Below, in pieces: positions 34,765 to 43,357 of a stretch of 64,000 nt of DNA. Every line of letters starts with the position of its first letter. Position 1 is the stretch's first letter. The stretch spans positions 1,054,001 to 1,118,000 of the forward strand of contig CAVSRB010000003.1 in the NCBI GenBank assembly GCA_963730305.1, read 5' to 3'. Origin of the DNA: CAMYMQ01 sp963730305 (GTDB taxonomy: Bacteria > Pseudomonadota > Alphaproteobacteria > Bin65). The position numbers were made by a program, and so were the translations under genes. The notes beneath the pieces are model-generated. The model was not told the DNA's origin and did not search any database. It saw only the letters and a program-made list of their open reading frames with translations.

Positions 34765-35891
34765 ATGGCGGACCCGACCAAGAGCCCCACTGGCAGCCCC
34801 ACTGGCAACCCCACTGGCAGCCCGATCGACGGCCGCAGCTTCGCCGCGGCCCAGTCCTTCATCCTCGGCGCCAAGCTCTACTGGACCCGCGAGATCTTCC
34901 CTGCCCTGCGCGCCGACTACGAGCGCCGGGCGGCGGCGAAGGGCGTCACGCCCGAGACGGTCGAGGACGTCGCCGCGCTGATCGGCGATACCACGCTCTA
35001 CCGCTACTTCGCCTGGCTGGAACGGCACCTCCAGCGGTTCAAGTATTCCGGCCGCTACGGGCTGCAGCCCTATCACGCGCAGGACCGGGCGGCGCTGGAG
35101 GCTCGGCTCGACCCGGCCGGCCTGCCGCCGGGGCTGCTCGAGCTCGACCCCGACCTCGATCTGCCGAGATACTTCACCAAGCGTCGACATCCACCAGCAC
35201 CCGGGCGGCATCTGGTCGGACGACATCGCCGGCTACGTCTACGAGCGCGGCGCGCGGACCACGACCCCGCTCGCCGGCGTCAAACACAAGGACCTGCACG
35301 ACCGGCTGGTCGACGCGGTCGAGGCCCGCGGCGTGCCCGGCCGGCTGCTCGACATGGGCTGCGGCTTCGGCAAGTCGACCGACCCCTTCGCCGAGCGGTT
35401 CCGCGAGGCCGAGGTGATCGGCGTCGACATCGCCGCGCCGTGCCTGAAGCTCGCCGCCCGCAACGCGGCCGACAGCCAGCGCCGCAACGTCCGCTACCTC
35501 CAGCGCGACGCCACCGCGACCGGGCTGGACGCCGCCAGCGTCGACTGCGTGACCTCGACCATGCTGCTGCACGAGATGCCGCCCAAGGCGATCGAGGCGG
35601 CGTTCGACGAGGCGCACCGGGTGCTCAGGCCCGGCGGCCGCATGGTCCATCTCGATTTCTGGGCGCTGCCCGACGCCTTCGCCCGCTTCGTCCACTACGG
35701 CCACAGCCGCCGCAACAACGAGCCCTACATGCCGCCCTGGGCGGAGATGGACGTGACCGCGGTGCTGGAGGCGAAGGGCTTCGAAAAGGTCGAGGTCGAC
35801 GCCGTTCGAGGAAGCCGACGGCGCGCTCGACCCCGCCAACCGGGCGTGGCGCTTTCCCTGGACGCTGATCTCGGCGGTGCGCGCGCCGTAG
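34765..35891 (+). pseudogene. class I SAM-dependent methyltransferase (two frameshifts)
   Basis: About 374 aa when repaired. Helical N-terminal domain (about 130 residues), then a Rossmann methyltransferase domain with motif I RLLDMGCGFGKSTDPFAE, IGVDIAAPCLKLAARN, and post-motif EAHRVLRPGGRMVHLDFW. The frame breaks near 35182 (TK then VDIHQHPGG) and near 35804 (VEVDA then FEEADGALDP); each is repaired by removal of one base. The N-terminus has a 12-bp tandem repeat encoding SPTG units. Small-molecule methylation is likely; substrate unknown. Confidence 0.75.
34785..34820 (+). repeat. 12-bp tandem repeat (SPTG codons)
   Basis: AGCCCCACTGGC repeated three times with one base change in the third unit, encoding Ser/Asn-Pro-Thr-Gly. 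Likely a flexible N-terminal stretch of variable copy number. Confidence 0.6.
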
Positions 35892-35912
35892 CGCCGACCG
35901 GCCACGGACATG

Positions 35913-35940
35913 AAAAGGGCCCGGTCATCGACCGGGCCCT
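35913..35940 (-). terminator. intrinsic terminator of the 35964-36902 gene
   Basis: Inverted repeat GGGCCCGGTC (35917-35926) and GACCGGGCCC (35930-35939), loop of 3, with an extra A-T pair. On the minus strand it is followed by TTTT (35916-35913). It lies 24 nt after that gene's stop and may also serve the convergent methyltransferase. Confidence 0.75.
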
Positions 35941-35963
35941 CATCTTGCGATCAGAATGGACGC

Positions 35964-36902
35964 CTACTGGTCGGCTTCGAAGTTGTGGCCGAAATCCTCG
36001 GGCACGTTCGGACCCCACAGATAGAGCGAGTCCTCCGCCGGCCAGTCCTTCGGCTGCCAGTCGTAGTCGCCGGGGATGAAGTCGATGTCGGCGAAATACT
36101 CGGCCAGGCCGTTCCACGGGTCGCGGATGTAGTGGAAGAAGTTCGACCCGATCACGTGGCGGCCGAAGCCCCAGCCGTCCTTGTAGCCCTTCTCCAGCAT
36201 CCGCGAGCCGCCCAGGCCGACCTCGTCGACGTTGCCGACCTCGAAGCTGGCGTGATGGAAGCCGGTATGCTCGTGCTGGATCAGCCCGATCACGTGGTGA
36301 TCGCTGTCGCCCGCGCAGCGCATGAAGGCGATGGCGTCGCCCGAGCGGTCGGACAGGCGCATGCCCAGCACGTTCTCGTAGAAGGAGAAGCGCTGGGTGA
36401 AGTCGGTCGTGAAGTGGAGCACGTGGCCGAGCCGGCGCGGCTTGACCGCCGCATCGCGCTCGGGCGCACCGCGGGTGCCTCGGCGGCCATAGTGGCCCGG
36501 CTGGTTGATCTTCCACTCGGTCTCGACCGCGGCGTTCGGCCCGCCGAGCGACGGCGCCGGGTCGGAAATGCGGACATTGTAGAGCATGTCCTCGAAGTCC
36601 TGGATCCACAGGCCGTCGCCTTGCATCTCCGCGGGCGGGTCGACCAGCGCCGCGGCGTTGCTGGCCTCGACGTTGGCCTTGATCGTGGCGAAGCCTTCTT
36701 CGGTGGTGCCGAAGCAGAGATGGTGCAGCCGCCGCTTGCCGCCCTCGAGCAGGACCACCTGGTCCTGGTCGCGGCCGGCGCAGCGCATCACCGCCTTGTT
36801 GCCGTTCTCGCCGCCTTCGAGCCCGAAGTCCCGATAGAACTGGACACCGTCCTCGGGCGTCGGAACCTCCAGCGCGTAGTGGGAAAGGTGCGTTACCGCC
36901 AT
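35964..36902 (-). CDS. type I extradiol ring-cleavage dioxygenase (VOC family)
   Basis: 312-residue two-domain VOC protein, the size of catechol 2,3-dioxygenase/BphC. The C-terminal half carries the iron triad: His in RLGHVLHFT, His in TGFHHASFEV, Glu in GLAEYFADID. The N-terminal half (LSHYALEVPTPEDGVQFYRDF) is the degenerate module. Meta-cleavage of a catechol-like ring is the likely reaction; substrate unknown. An intrinsic terminator follows. It is probably a single-gene transcript. Confidence 0.85.
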   Translation of the reverse strand: MAVTHLSHYALEVPTPEDGVQFYRDFGLEGGENGNKAVMRCAGRDQDQVVLLEGGKRRLHHLCFGTTEEGFATIKANVEASNAAALVDPPAEMQGDGLWIQDFEDMLYNVRISDPAPSLGGPNAAVETEWKINQPGHYGRRGTRGAPERDAAVKPRRLGHVLHFTTDFTQRFSFYENVLGMRLSDRSGDAIAFMRCAGDSDHHVIGLIQHEHTGFHHASFEVGNVDEVGLGGSRMLEKGYKDGWGFGRHVIGSNFFHYIRDPWNGLAEYFADIDFIPGDYDWQPKDWPAEDSLYLWGPNVPEDFGHNFEADQ

Positions 36903-37090
36903 CGAACTATCCTCCCTTGGGTTTCCGACCGCCCTGCCGGCGCCGCTTCGGCGCGTGCGACCGGCGGCGGTCGCGACCTGGTGAATCCGTTACCTCTATT
37001 CGTACCGCACTTCGCCCGACGATTGAAGGATACGTGCATCGCCGGGTAATCGCGCCGTGCATGACCGGCCGAACCTTGGCGCAGGGCCGG

Positions 37091-38158
37091 TCACGGCAGT
37101 CGCCCTTCGATCTCGGGACCGTCGGCGGCGTAGCGGTAGGACCGGAACACCGCGTTGGCCTTGCCCTCGCTGATCGGGAACGGCCCTTCGAACACCGGAT
37201 TGACGTAGTCCCACACCGTCTCGCCTTGCGGCGTCACCTCGAACACGCGGCCCCACATCGATTCGCAGATCAGCGTGTTGCCGTTGGGCAGCCGGTTGGC
37301 GCCGCTCATCACCGAGGAGTGGAAGGTCCAGCTCCGGTAGTCCTTGTATTCCCAGACCGTCTCTTTGGTCGCCGGATCGATCTCCAGCACCCGCGAATGC
37401 TCGGGGATCAGCATGTCGTTGCCGCAGTTGTTGGCGAACAGCATGATGTTGCCGTCGCCGACCGGCTGCGGGTCGTGGGGCCGGCCGAAGGTGAGGTCGC
37501 GCATCTCCCAGTCGAACGCGCCGGTCTGGCGGTTGAGGATCGCGATCATGTCCATGTTGCGGTAGCAGAGCAGGATCCGGCCGTCCGGCATCGGGCAGAC
37601 CGTGTTGCAATGGGCGTAGCCGTAACGCCGCGCGCCGTGCGCGATCGGATAGGCGGCGAAGTCGAGGCTCGACGTCGCCCATTCGAACACGATCTCGCCG
37701 TCGGCGGTCGCCTCGCGGATGACGTCCTCGAAGATCGCGCCGCCGTCGTGCTCGGTGCCGGGGATGCCGCCCGCGACCTGGGCCGCGTCCTCGGGCGCCA
37801 TCTCCCGCCAGGCGATGTAGAGCGTGTTGCCGTTGTCGAGGCGGCGGAAGTCGTGGTGCTGGCCGTGGTCGACATACTCCCAGACCACGTCGCCGTCCCA
37901 GTCGAGCTCCATCATCCGGCCGCCCTTGGCCGAGAGCAGCGGCGGCCCCTCCTCCGTCCAGCAGGCAACGGCGAGCCGGCCGCCCGGGCGGAGATAGGCC
38001 ATCGACGCGAGCATGCCCGGCAGCTCCCAGCGGTGGACGATCTTGCCGCCCATGTCGACCAGGAAGGCGAGGCGCGAGCGGGTCGGCGCGATCAGCGTGT
38101 AGCCGGGCTGGGCCCGGTCGCGGTCCCATTTCAGCAGGCCGACCTTCTGGTATTCCAT
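37091..38158 (-). CDS. arylsulfotransferase-like beta-propeller protein
   Basis: 355-residue protein with repeated beta-propeller strands of type W-x-Y-x-D/N-G-N-T-L-x (RRLDNGNTLYIAWRE, PMPDGRILLCYRN, RLPNGNTLICESMWGRV), as in the aryl-sulfate sulfotransferase/Arylsulfotran_2 family. No signal peptide, so it appears cytoplasmic, unlike periplasmic AssT. The His residues around DHGQHHDFRRL and WTFHSSVMSGANRL are plausible active-site positions. PQQ-free. Its stop codon and the MetE-like gene at 38166 are 7 bp apart, indicating an operon. Confidence 0.72.
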   Translation of the reverse strand: MEYQKVGLLKWDRDRAQPGYTLIAPTRSRLAFLVDMGGKIVHRWELPGMLASMAYLRPGGRLAVACWTEEGPPLLSAKGGRMMELDWDGDVVWEYVDHGQHHDFRRLDNGNTLYIAWREMAPEDAAQVAGGIPGTEHDGGAIFEDVIREATADGEIVFEWATSSLDFAAYPIAHGARRYGYAHCNTVCPMPDGRILLCYRNMDMIAILNRQTGAFDWEMRDLTFGRPHDPQPVGDGNIMLFANNCGNDMLIPEHSRVLEIDPATKETVWEYKDYRSWTFHSSVMSGANRLPNGNTLICESMWGRVFEVTPQGETVWDYVNPVFEGPFPISEGKANAVFRSYRYAADGPEIEGRLP

Positions 38159-38165
38159 GGTCCGC

Positions 38166-39215
38166 CTACCCTGCCAGCTTGGCGTGGAGGTCGATCAGCG
38201 CCGCGATGCTCTCGGGCGGGCGCCGGCCGAAGCCGCATTCGGTGGCGATGCCGATATCGCCGACATGGCGGTGCGCCGTCTCCAGCCGCCGGAGCGTGCC
38301 GGCCTCGCCGTCGGTGTCGTGGATCAGGCCGAGATAGAGCCGCGTCGACGGCTGCAGTTCGAGCTGTTCGAGCGGCGCGAAATAGGCGTCGTCGTCGCGC
38401 TCGACCGGCACCGGCATGTGGAACCAGTCGATCGAGCGGCTGATGCCGCGACTGACCGCGTTGGCCAGCCGGACCATCGCGCCGGTGTCCTTGGGTTCGA
38501 CGAAATGCTTGCCGCCGAAGCTGCCGTAGCAGAGGTGGTAGCCCATTTCGACTTCATGCGGCACCGCTTCGCCCAGGCGGACGAGCCGGTCGACAATGCC
38601 CTGGTGCTTGGGCTCGAACCAGGCGTCGCGGGCGTCGTCATAGGCCTGCATGTCGTGCGCGCAGTCCCACTGGATCGCCAGCTGGTCGCGGGGGACCGCC
38701 GCCGCGATCACCTCGATCTCGTTGAGGATGCCCTCTTCCCAGCGCGGCTCGATCGCGGCGCGGGAGTCCGGGGCGATATACTGGTTGACCAGGTTGAACG
38801 GCGTCGGAATCGCGACCATGAAGCGGCAGTGCGGCTCGATCCGGCCCTCGTTCCGGGCACGCTGGAACGCCTGAAACGACTCGATCGCGTAGCGGGCGTA
38901 GCCGATATCGCGGAACACGAGGTCGTCGATGGCGGCCCCGTCCTTGAGCCGGTACCAGGTGGTGTGCTTCCACTTGTCCGGTGCGGTCTCGTTGCGCCAG
39001 TCGCCTTCCGACGGCACCGGCTCGAGCATCGGGTGCGCCGCGAGATAGGGCCGCATCCATTCGAGCCAGCCGAGCCGGTCGCCGGTCTCGCCGTCCGGGA
39101 TGCGCCGAACCGCATGGCCGAGCGCCGGGCCGACCTTGTCGAACACCTCGTCGGCGTCGGCCAGGGCGATGCTGCCGACCAGGAAGAGCTCACGTTGGGC
39201 GCTGATGCCCGTCAT
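38166..39215 (-). CDS. MetE-like (UROD/MetE superfamily) zinc methyltransferase, second copy
   Basis: 349-residue protein with VGSIALADADEVF at the N-terminus, His227-x-Cys229 (GYHLCYGS) and Cys327 (ATECGFGRR): the zinc-ligand pattern of MetE. It is only distantly similar to the protein at 3668-4702. Upstream of the arylsulfotransferase-like gene and downstream of a DctP gene, it likely belongs to a catabolic operon. A thiol- or folate-dependent methyl or alkyl transfer is inferred. Confidence 0.72.
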   Translation of the reverse strand: MTGISAQRELFLVGSIALADADEVFDKVGPALGHAVRRIPDGETGDRLGWLEWMRPYLAAHPMLEPVPSEGDWRNETAPDKWKHTTWYRLKDGAAIDDLVFRDIGYARYAIESFQAFQRARNEGRIEPHCRFMVAIPTPFNLVNQYIAPDSRAAIEPRWEEGILNEIEVIAAAVPRDQLAIQWDCAHDMQAYDDARDAWFEPKHQGIVDRLVRLGEAVPHEVEMGYHLCYGSFGGKHFVEPKDTGAMVRLANAVSRGISRSIDWFHMPVPVERDDDAYFAPLEQLELQPSTRLYLGLIHDTDGEAGTLRRLETAHRHVGDIGIATECGFGRRPPESIAALIDLHAKLAG

Positions 39216-39300
39216 TCATACCCCCGGATTGTCTGGATGCTGGTGGGTGCGGCCCGGTCCCGGACGGCGGCGGCCGCCCGGGACCGGTACGCCGCAGAGG

Positions 39301-40338
39301 CTAGTACTTGATCGACGCCGCGATCTTCTGCTCTTCGGCGCGGAAGTAGTCGAACGCCGCCTTGCCGTCGACGCCGAGCTTGTTGGCCTCCTTGATCCAG
39401 GCCTGGTGGATCGGGGTCCACGCCTTGCGCAGGGCGGCCGCGAAGGCCGGCGATGCCTCGGTCACCTTGACGCCCTTGGCGCGCAGGTTGTCGGCGCCCT
39501 TGATGTCGATCTTGTCCCAGTTGTGGGTCAGCCGGCCGATGTGCTCACCCGACAGCTTCAGGATCGCCGCCTGGTCGGCCTTGGACAGCGACGCCCACTT
39601 CTTCGGGTTGATGAACATCGAGAAGGTCGGCGTGAAAACCGAGCCGGGGATGATCGTGCAGCTCTTGGTGTACTGGGCGACGTTGAAGCGGATCGACTCC
39701 TGCAGGCCGAGGCCCGAGTAGCCGTCGACGATGCCCTTGGACACGATCGTGTAGATTCGCACCGCCGGCCCCGGCACCACCGCGACGTCGAACAGCTTGA
39801 GCGCCTGCGCCGGATAGGACGGCAGCGACCACATCTTCATCGACTTGAGCGTCGCCACCGAATTGATCGGCTTGTCTTCCTTCAGGCTGCACATGTCGCC
39901 CGGAGGGCCGCCGAAGAAGCCGAGCAGCTTGACCCCGGCGAACTGGTTCTTCTTCTCGAAGAACTTCTTGTAGGTCCGCCACAGGGCGACAGCGTGGGCC
40001 TCGCCGCTGCGGCCCATCAGCGGCAGCAGCGAGAGCTGGACCAGCGACGCGCGCTTGCGCAGGAAGCCGTTGAACTGGACCGCCATGTCGGCCGTCCGGG
40101 TGCGCACGATGTCGAACTGGCGCGGCGGCGGCGCGATGCTCTTGGGCGGGATCTGGAAGGTGACCCGGCCGTTGGTGGCCTTCTCGACCTCCTTGACCCA
40201 CGGCATGGTGATGCCGGTATTCATGATGTGCTTCGGCGGCGCGAAGAAGTTGAACAGGATCTTGTTCGCAGCCTGGGCCGGTCCGGCGAGGCCGGCGGAG
40301 ACCGCCGTCACGCCCAGCAATGCAATGGTCTTGTTCAT
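39301..40338 (-). CDS. TRAP transporter substrate-binding protein DctP family
   Basis: 345-residue periplasmic binding protein. Signal peptide about 1-23 (TIALLGVTAVSAGLAGPAQA). The DctP-fold contains VKEVEKATNGRVTFQIPP, the Arg-containing segment SLPSYPAQALKLFDVAVVPGP and GIVDGYSGLGLQESIRF. Membrane subunits DctQ and DctM are not next to it, so it either works with a distant QM pair or the rest lies outside. Ligand is probably an organic or aromatic acid. Confidence 0.85.
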   Translation of the reverse strand: MNKTIALLGVTAVSAGLAGPAQAANKILFNFFAPPKHIMNTGITMPWVKEVEKATNGRVTFQIPPKSIAPPPRQFDIVRTRTADMAVQFNGFLRKRASLVQLSLLPLMGRSGEAHAVALWRTYKKFFEKKNQFAGVKLLGFFGGPPGDMCSLKEDKPINSVATLKSMKMWSLPSYPAQALKLFDVAVVPGPAVRIYTIVSKGIVDGYSGLGLQESIRFNVAQYTKSCTIIPGSVFTPTFSMFINPKKWASLSKADQAAILKLSGEHIGRLTHNWDKIDIKGADNLRAKGVKVTEASPAFAAALRKAWTPIHQAWIKEANKLGVDGKAAFDYFRAEEQKIAASIKY

Positions 40339-40446
40339 GATTTCCTCCCTTGATTGGTTCTTGGAGCTTGGTTCCTGGGACCGGTGAGGCTACCCGATTG
40401 CCTCCCCGACAATAGAAATTGCATGTGCTGCCGGCACCGGCCGCTC

Positions 40447-41451
40447 TCACGCGCGTTGCTCTTCGCGCAGCAGCTTGGCGACCCAGCGCTGGGCCTGGTC
40501 GACGCCCTTGTCGATGTGCCAGCGGATCGGCCGGCCCGGCTCGGACGCCTCGTCGAGATATTTCTGCTGGCTCTCGATCACCGACACGTCCTCGAAGAAG
40601 GTGTCGCGGTTGGCGGTGAACATGAGGTCGGTGAGATCCTCGTCGTCGAGCTTCGAGTCCCGTTCCAGCGACCAGAAATAGTGTGTGCTCCGCTCGGTCT
40701 CCGGCGTCATCGCGTTGAGCACGCGCATGCCGATCGCGTGGTCCGGGTTCGCGGTCGAACTGACCCGCACCTTGATGACGATGTTCGCCGCCGGCGTGAA
40801 CTCGACCACCTGGTGGTGGTCGACCTTGTCGTTGAACCCGCCCAGCCGCTTGAAGAAGGGCGACGGCTCGATGCCGCGCATGTCGCGGATCACGCGCAGC
40901 GCCTTGCCGTCGAACTCGGTCTCGACGGGCACGTCGACCACGGCGTCGGTGGCGAGCGTCTTCCGGTGGACGTAATGGGCGTGCGACAGGTCGAGCAGGT
41001 TGTCGCGGACGAGGGTGTAGTTGACGGCCACCGGCAGGGTCTCGCCGCGGCCGGTCCACTCGGGGTCGTCCTTCCAGTGATAGTCGGGCAGCTCGGCCTC
41101 GTCGGCCTTGTCGGGATCGCCCATCCAGGCGAACACCCAGCCCCACTTCTCGATCGCCGGATAGGCGCGGGTCGACAGGCCGGCGGGCGTCTTCTCGACG
41201 CCGGGCACCTGCGTACAGGCGCCGTCGCCGCCGAAGCGCAGGCCGTGGTAGCCGCACTGGATATCGTCGCCGATGATGCAGCCGGTCGACAGGGGGGCGC
41301 CGCGGTGCGGGCAGCGGTCGGCGACCACGGCCGGCGTGCCGTCCTCGCGCCGCCACATCACCAGGGGCTCGCCGAGCAGCCAGCGTTGCAGCGGCTCCCG
41401 GCCGATCTCGTGGCTCCAGGCTGCGACGTACCAGTAATTGCGCAGGAACAT
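40447..41451 (-). CDS. Rieske non-haem iron oxygenase, vanillate O-demethylase-like
   Basis: 334-residue oxygenase component. Rieske centre: Cys47-x-His49 (DRCPHRGAPLS) and Cys66-x2-His69 (CGYHG). Mononuclear iron: Asp154, His157 and His162 in NLLDLSHAHYVH, the VanA pattern. It oxidatively demethylates or hydroxylates an aromatic acid (vanillate, or a related ring) with an external reductase that is not in the window. It is divergent from a MarR regulator. The start at 41451 is behind GGAGG. Confidence 0.87.
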   Translation of the reverse strand: MFLRNYWYVAAWSHEIGREPLQRWLLGEPLVMWRREDGTPAVVADRCPHRGAPLSTGCIIGDDIQCGYHGLRFGGDGACTQVPGVEKTPAGLSTRAYPAIEKWGWVFAWMGDPDKADEAELPDYHWKDDPEWTGRGETLPVAVNYTLVRDNLLDLSHAHYVHRKTLATDAVVDVPVETEFDGKALRVIRDMRGIEPSPFFKRLGGFNDKVDHHQVVEFTPAANIVIKVRVSSTANPDHAIGMRVLNAMTPETERSTHYFWSLERDSKLDDEDLTDLMFTANRDTFFEDVSVIESQQKYLDEASEPGRPIRWHIDKGVDQAQRWVAKLLREEQRA

Positions 41452-41498
41452 GGCGCCTCCTCCGGGCCGCATTTGCTTTTCGCAATCGCGTGTTTTAA

Positions 41499-41516
41499 CA
41501 TGTACTTGCACACATG
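41499..41516. promoter_or_regulatory. candidate MarR operator in the Rieske/marR divergent promoter
   Basis: Inverted repeat CATGT-N8-ACATG in the AT-rich middle of a 154-bp divergent gap. MarR-family regulators bind such short dyads; placement between the Rieske oxygenase and the regulator suggests autorepression and ligand-induced release. Not experimentally supported. Confidence 0.5.
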
Positions 41517-41605
41517 ATTGTATCCCAGTGAGGCGGCGCGATCAATGTGTGCGAGATGCATCGCGTGACGCCCTGCGAAACGGACCGGTTGGAGAGGCCG
41601 ATGAC

Positions 41606-42097
41606 ATGACGGATCTGCCGACGGACTCCACGGACTGGCCCGTCCGGATCATGGCGATCTTGATGCGGCGCCACGTGCGCAACCTGGCCAAGGTGCTGCG
41701 CCCCTACGGCCTGACGCCGCCGGTGATGCGCATCCTCAACTTCCTGGTCGAGGTCGACGAGGAAAGCATCAGCGCGATCGCCGACCAGGCGGCCTACGAA
41801 CGCTCGTATGTCAGCCGGGTGATCGACCAGATGGTCGCCGACGGCTATCTGGAGCGGGTGCCCGTCGCGACCGACAAACGGTACACCCTCGTCCGGCTGA
41901 CCGACTACGGGTACAAGCGCTGGGAGGAAGCGGTCCCGGCGTTGAGGGCCCTGGTCGGCAAGGCGGTCGCGGGGCTGTCGCCGGACCAGCTCGACGCCTT
42001 CGTCTCGGCGCTCCGGACGGTCGAACGCAACGTCCGCGATCCGGACGCCACCAAGATCGGGATCAGGCCGCCGCGCGCGCCCGTGCGCGCCGCGTGA
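41606..42097 (+). CDS. MarR family transcriptional regulator
   Basis: 163-residue winged-helix regulator. The DNA-binding part includes PPVMRILNFLVEVDEESISAIA, the recognition helix ERSYVSRVIDQMVADGYLERV and wing DKRYTLVRLTDYG. It probably represses the divergent Rieske oxygenase gene in response to an aromatic ligand. Start is the second ATG of ATGACATGA, behind GGAGAGG; the first ATG is in a frame that stops at once. Confidence 0.88.
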   Translation: MTDLPTDSTDWPVRIMAILMRRHVRNLAKVLRPYGLTPPVMRILNFLVEVDEESISAIADQAAYERSYVSRVIDQMVADGYLERVPVATDKRYTLVRLTDYGYKRWEEAVPALRALVGKAVAGLSPDQLDAFVSALRTVERNVRDPDATKIGIRPPRAPVRAA

Positions 42098-42259
42098 TGG
42101 GCGCCCGCGGCTCTCCCGGCGACCCGCGGGGCCGGCCGATGCATACACGCCGGTCACAATGTGCTGGGTCGTGATGCACGTATCGCGCTATATCGTCCGT
42201 GAACTGCCGTTCGGTCCCGCCCGAACATCCGCGACATTCTCGAAAAGGGGGAAACACCG

Positions 42260-43162
42260 ATGCGAGTCGTAGCATTCAAACAGAAGGGCCAGCGCCGCCT
42301 CGGCGTCGAGGTCGAGGACGGTCTGATCGACATGTCGGTGGCCGCGCCGGATCTGCCCAACGATCTCGGCGAGATCATCAAGGCCAACAAGCTGGGCAAG
42401 CTGCAGGCCGCGGCGAAGAAGGCCAAGAAGAAGGCCCACGTGAAGATGCCGTCGAAGCTGCTGCCGCCGATCGGGGCGCCCGGCAAGATCATCTGCGTCG
42501 GCCTGAACTATATCGACCACGCCGCCGAGGGCGGCTTCGAGAAGCCCAGCTATCCGGTCCTGTTCCTGCGCGTGAACACCACGCTGATCGGCCAGGGCGA
42601 AGCGATGATCCGGCCGCGCTGCTCCGAGCAGTACGACTACGAAGGCGAGATGGTCGCCGTGATCGGCAAGAAGGCCAAGCACGTGGCGAAGAGCCGGGCG
42701 CTCGACTACATCGCCGGCTATTCGGTGTTCAACGACGGCTCGGTGCGCGACTACCAGTTCAAGTCGCCGCAGTGGACCAGCGGCAAGAACTTCGACGCCT
42801 CGGGCGCCTTCGGCCCCGCCTTCGTCACCGCCGACGAGCTGCCCAAGGGCGGCCGCGGCCTGGCGCTCACCACCCGCCTGAACGGCGAGGTGGTGCAGGA
42901 GGCCAACACCCGCGACCTGATCTTCCCGGTCGACGAGCTGGTCGCCGTCGCCTCCGAGGTGATGACGCTCGAGCCGGGCGACATCATCGTCACCGGCACG
43001 CCGTCGGGCGTCGGCGCCTTCCGCAAGCCGCCGCTGTGGATGAAGGACGGCGACGTCTGCGAGGTCGAGGTCGAGAAGATCGGCGTGCTGCGCAACCCGA
43101 TCAAGGACGAGAAGGCCCCGAAACGGCCCGCGCCGAAGAAGGCCGCCGCCAAGAAGAAATAG
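42260..43162 (+). CDS. fumarylacetoacetate hydrolase family protein
   Basis: 300-residue FAH-domain protein. The metal-binding Glu residues are in YDYEGEMVAVIGK; GLNYIDHAAEGGF and IIVTGTPSGVGAFRKPP are also canonical. The C-terminus is a Lys/Ala/Pro tail (RPAPKKAAAKKK), unusual for the family. Reactions in the family include acylpyruvate hydrolysis, oxaloacetate decarboxylation and 2-hydroxyhepta-2,4-diene-1,7-dioate isomerisation; the ring-cleavage neighbours favour a meta-pathway hydrolase or isomerase. Confidence 0.88.
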   Translation: MRVVAFKQKGQRRLGVEVEDGLIDMSVAAPDLPNDLGEIIKANKLGKLQAAAKKAKKKAHVKMPSKLLPPIGAPGKIICVGLNYIDHAAEGGFEKPSYPVLFLRVNTTLIGQGEAMIRPRCSEQYDYEGEMVAVIGKKAKHVAKSRALDYIAGYSVFNDGSVRDYQFKSPQWTSGKNFDASGAFGPAFVTADELPKGGRGLALTTRLNGEVVQEANTRDLIFPVDELVAVASEVMTLEPGDIIVTGTPSGVGAFRKPPLWMKDGDVCEVEVEKIGVLRNPIKDEKAPKRPAPKKAAAKKK

Positions 43163-43182
43163 CGCGGACGGCCGCGCACCAA

Positions 43183-43296
43183 CGACCCTTCGATACGCGC
43201 TGCTGACGCAGCGCTACTCAGGGTGAGGGAGATGGATATCCTCCAACAAGCGCCTCACCCCGCGTAGCGCGCCTGGCGCGCGTATCGAGGGGCCTG
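43183..43296. repeat. intergenic palindromic repeat element
   Basis: Nested inverted repeat: the outer arms CCCTTCGATACGCGC (43186-43200) and GCGCGTATCGAGGGG (43277-43291); inner arms GGGTGAGG and CCTCACCC (43220-43228 and 43253-43260). It looks like the multicopy palindromic units common in alphaproteobacterial intergenic DNA. It lies between the FAH gene and the convergent sulfatase. Confidence 0.65.
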
Positions 43297-43357
43297 ATCT
43301 CTCAACCTACGGCGCCACCCGGCCAGCGTGGCAAATTCGTTCAGGTTGGGTTTCGGC

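Noticed and set aside
34785..34820. CRISPR-like repeat.
   Set aside because: Three 12-bp head-to-tail units inside a coding region, no spacers.
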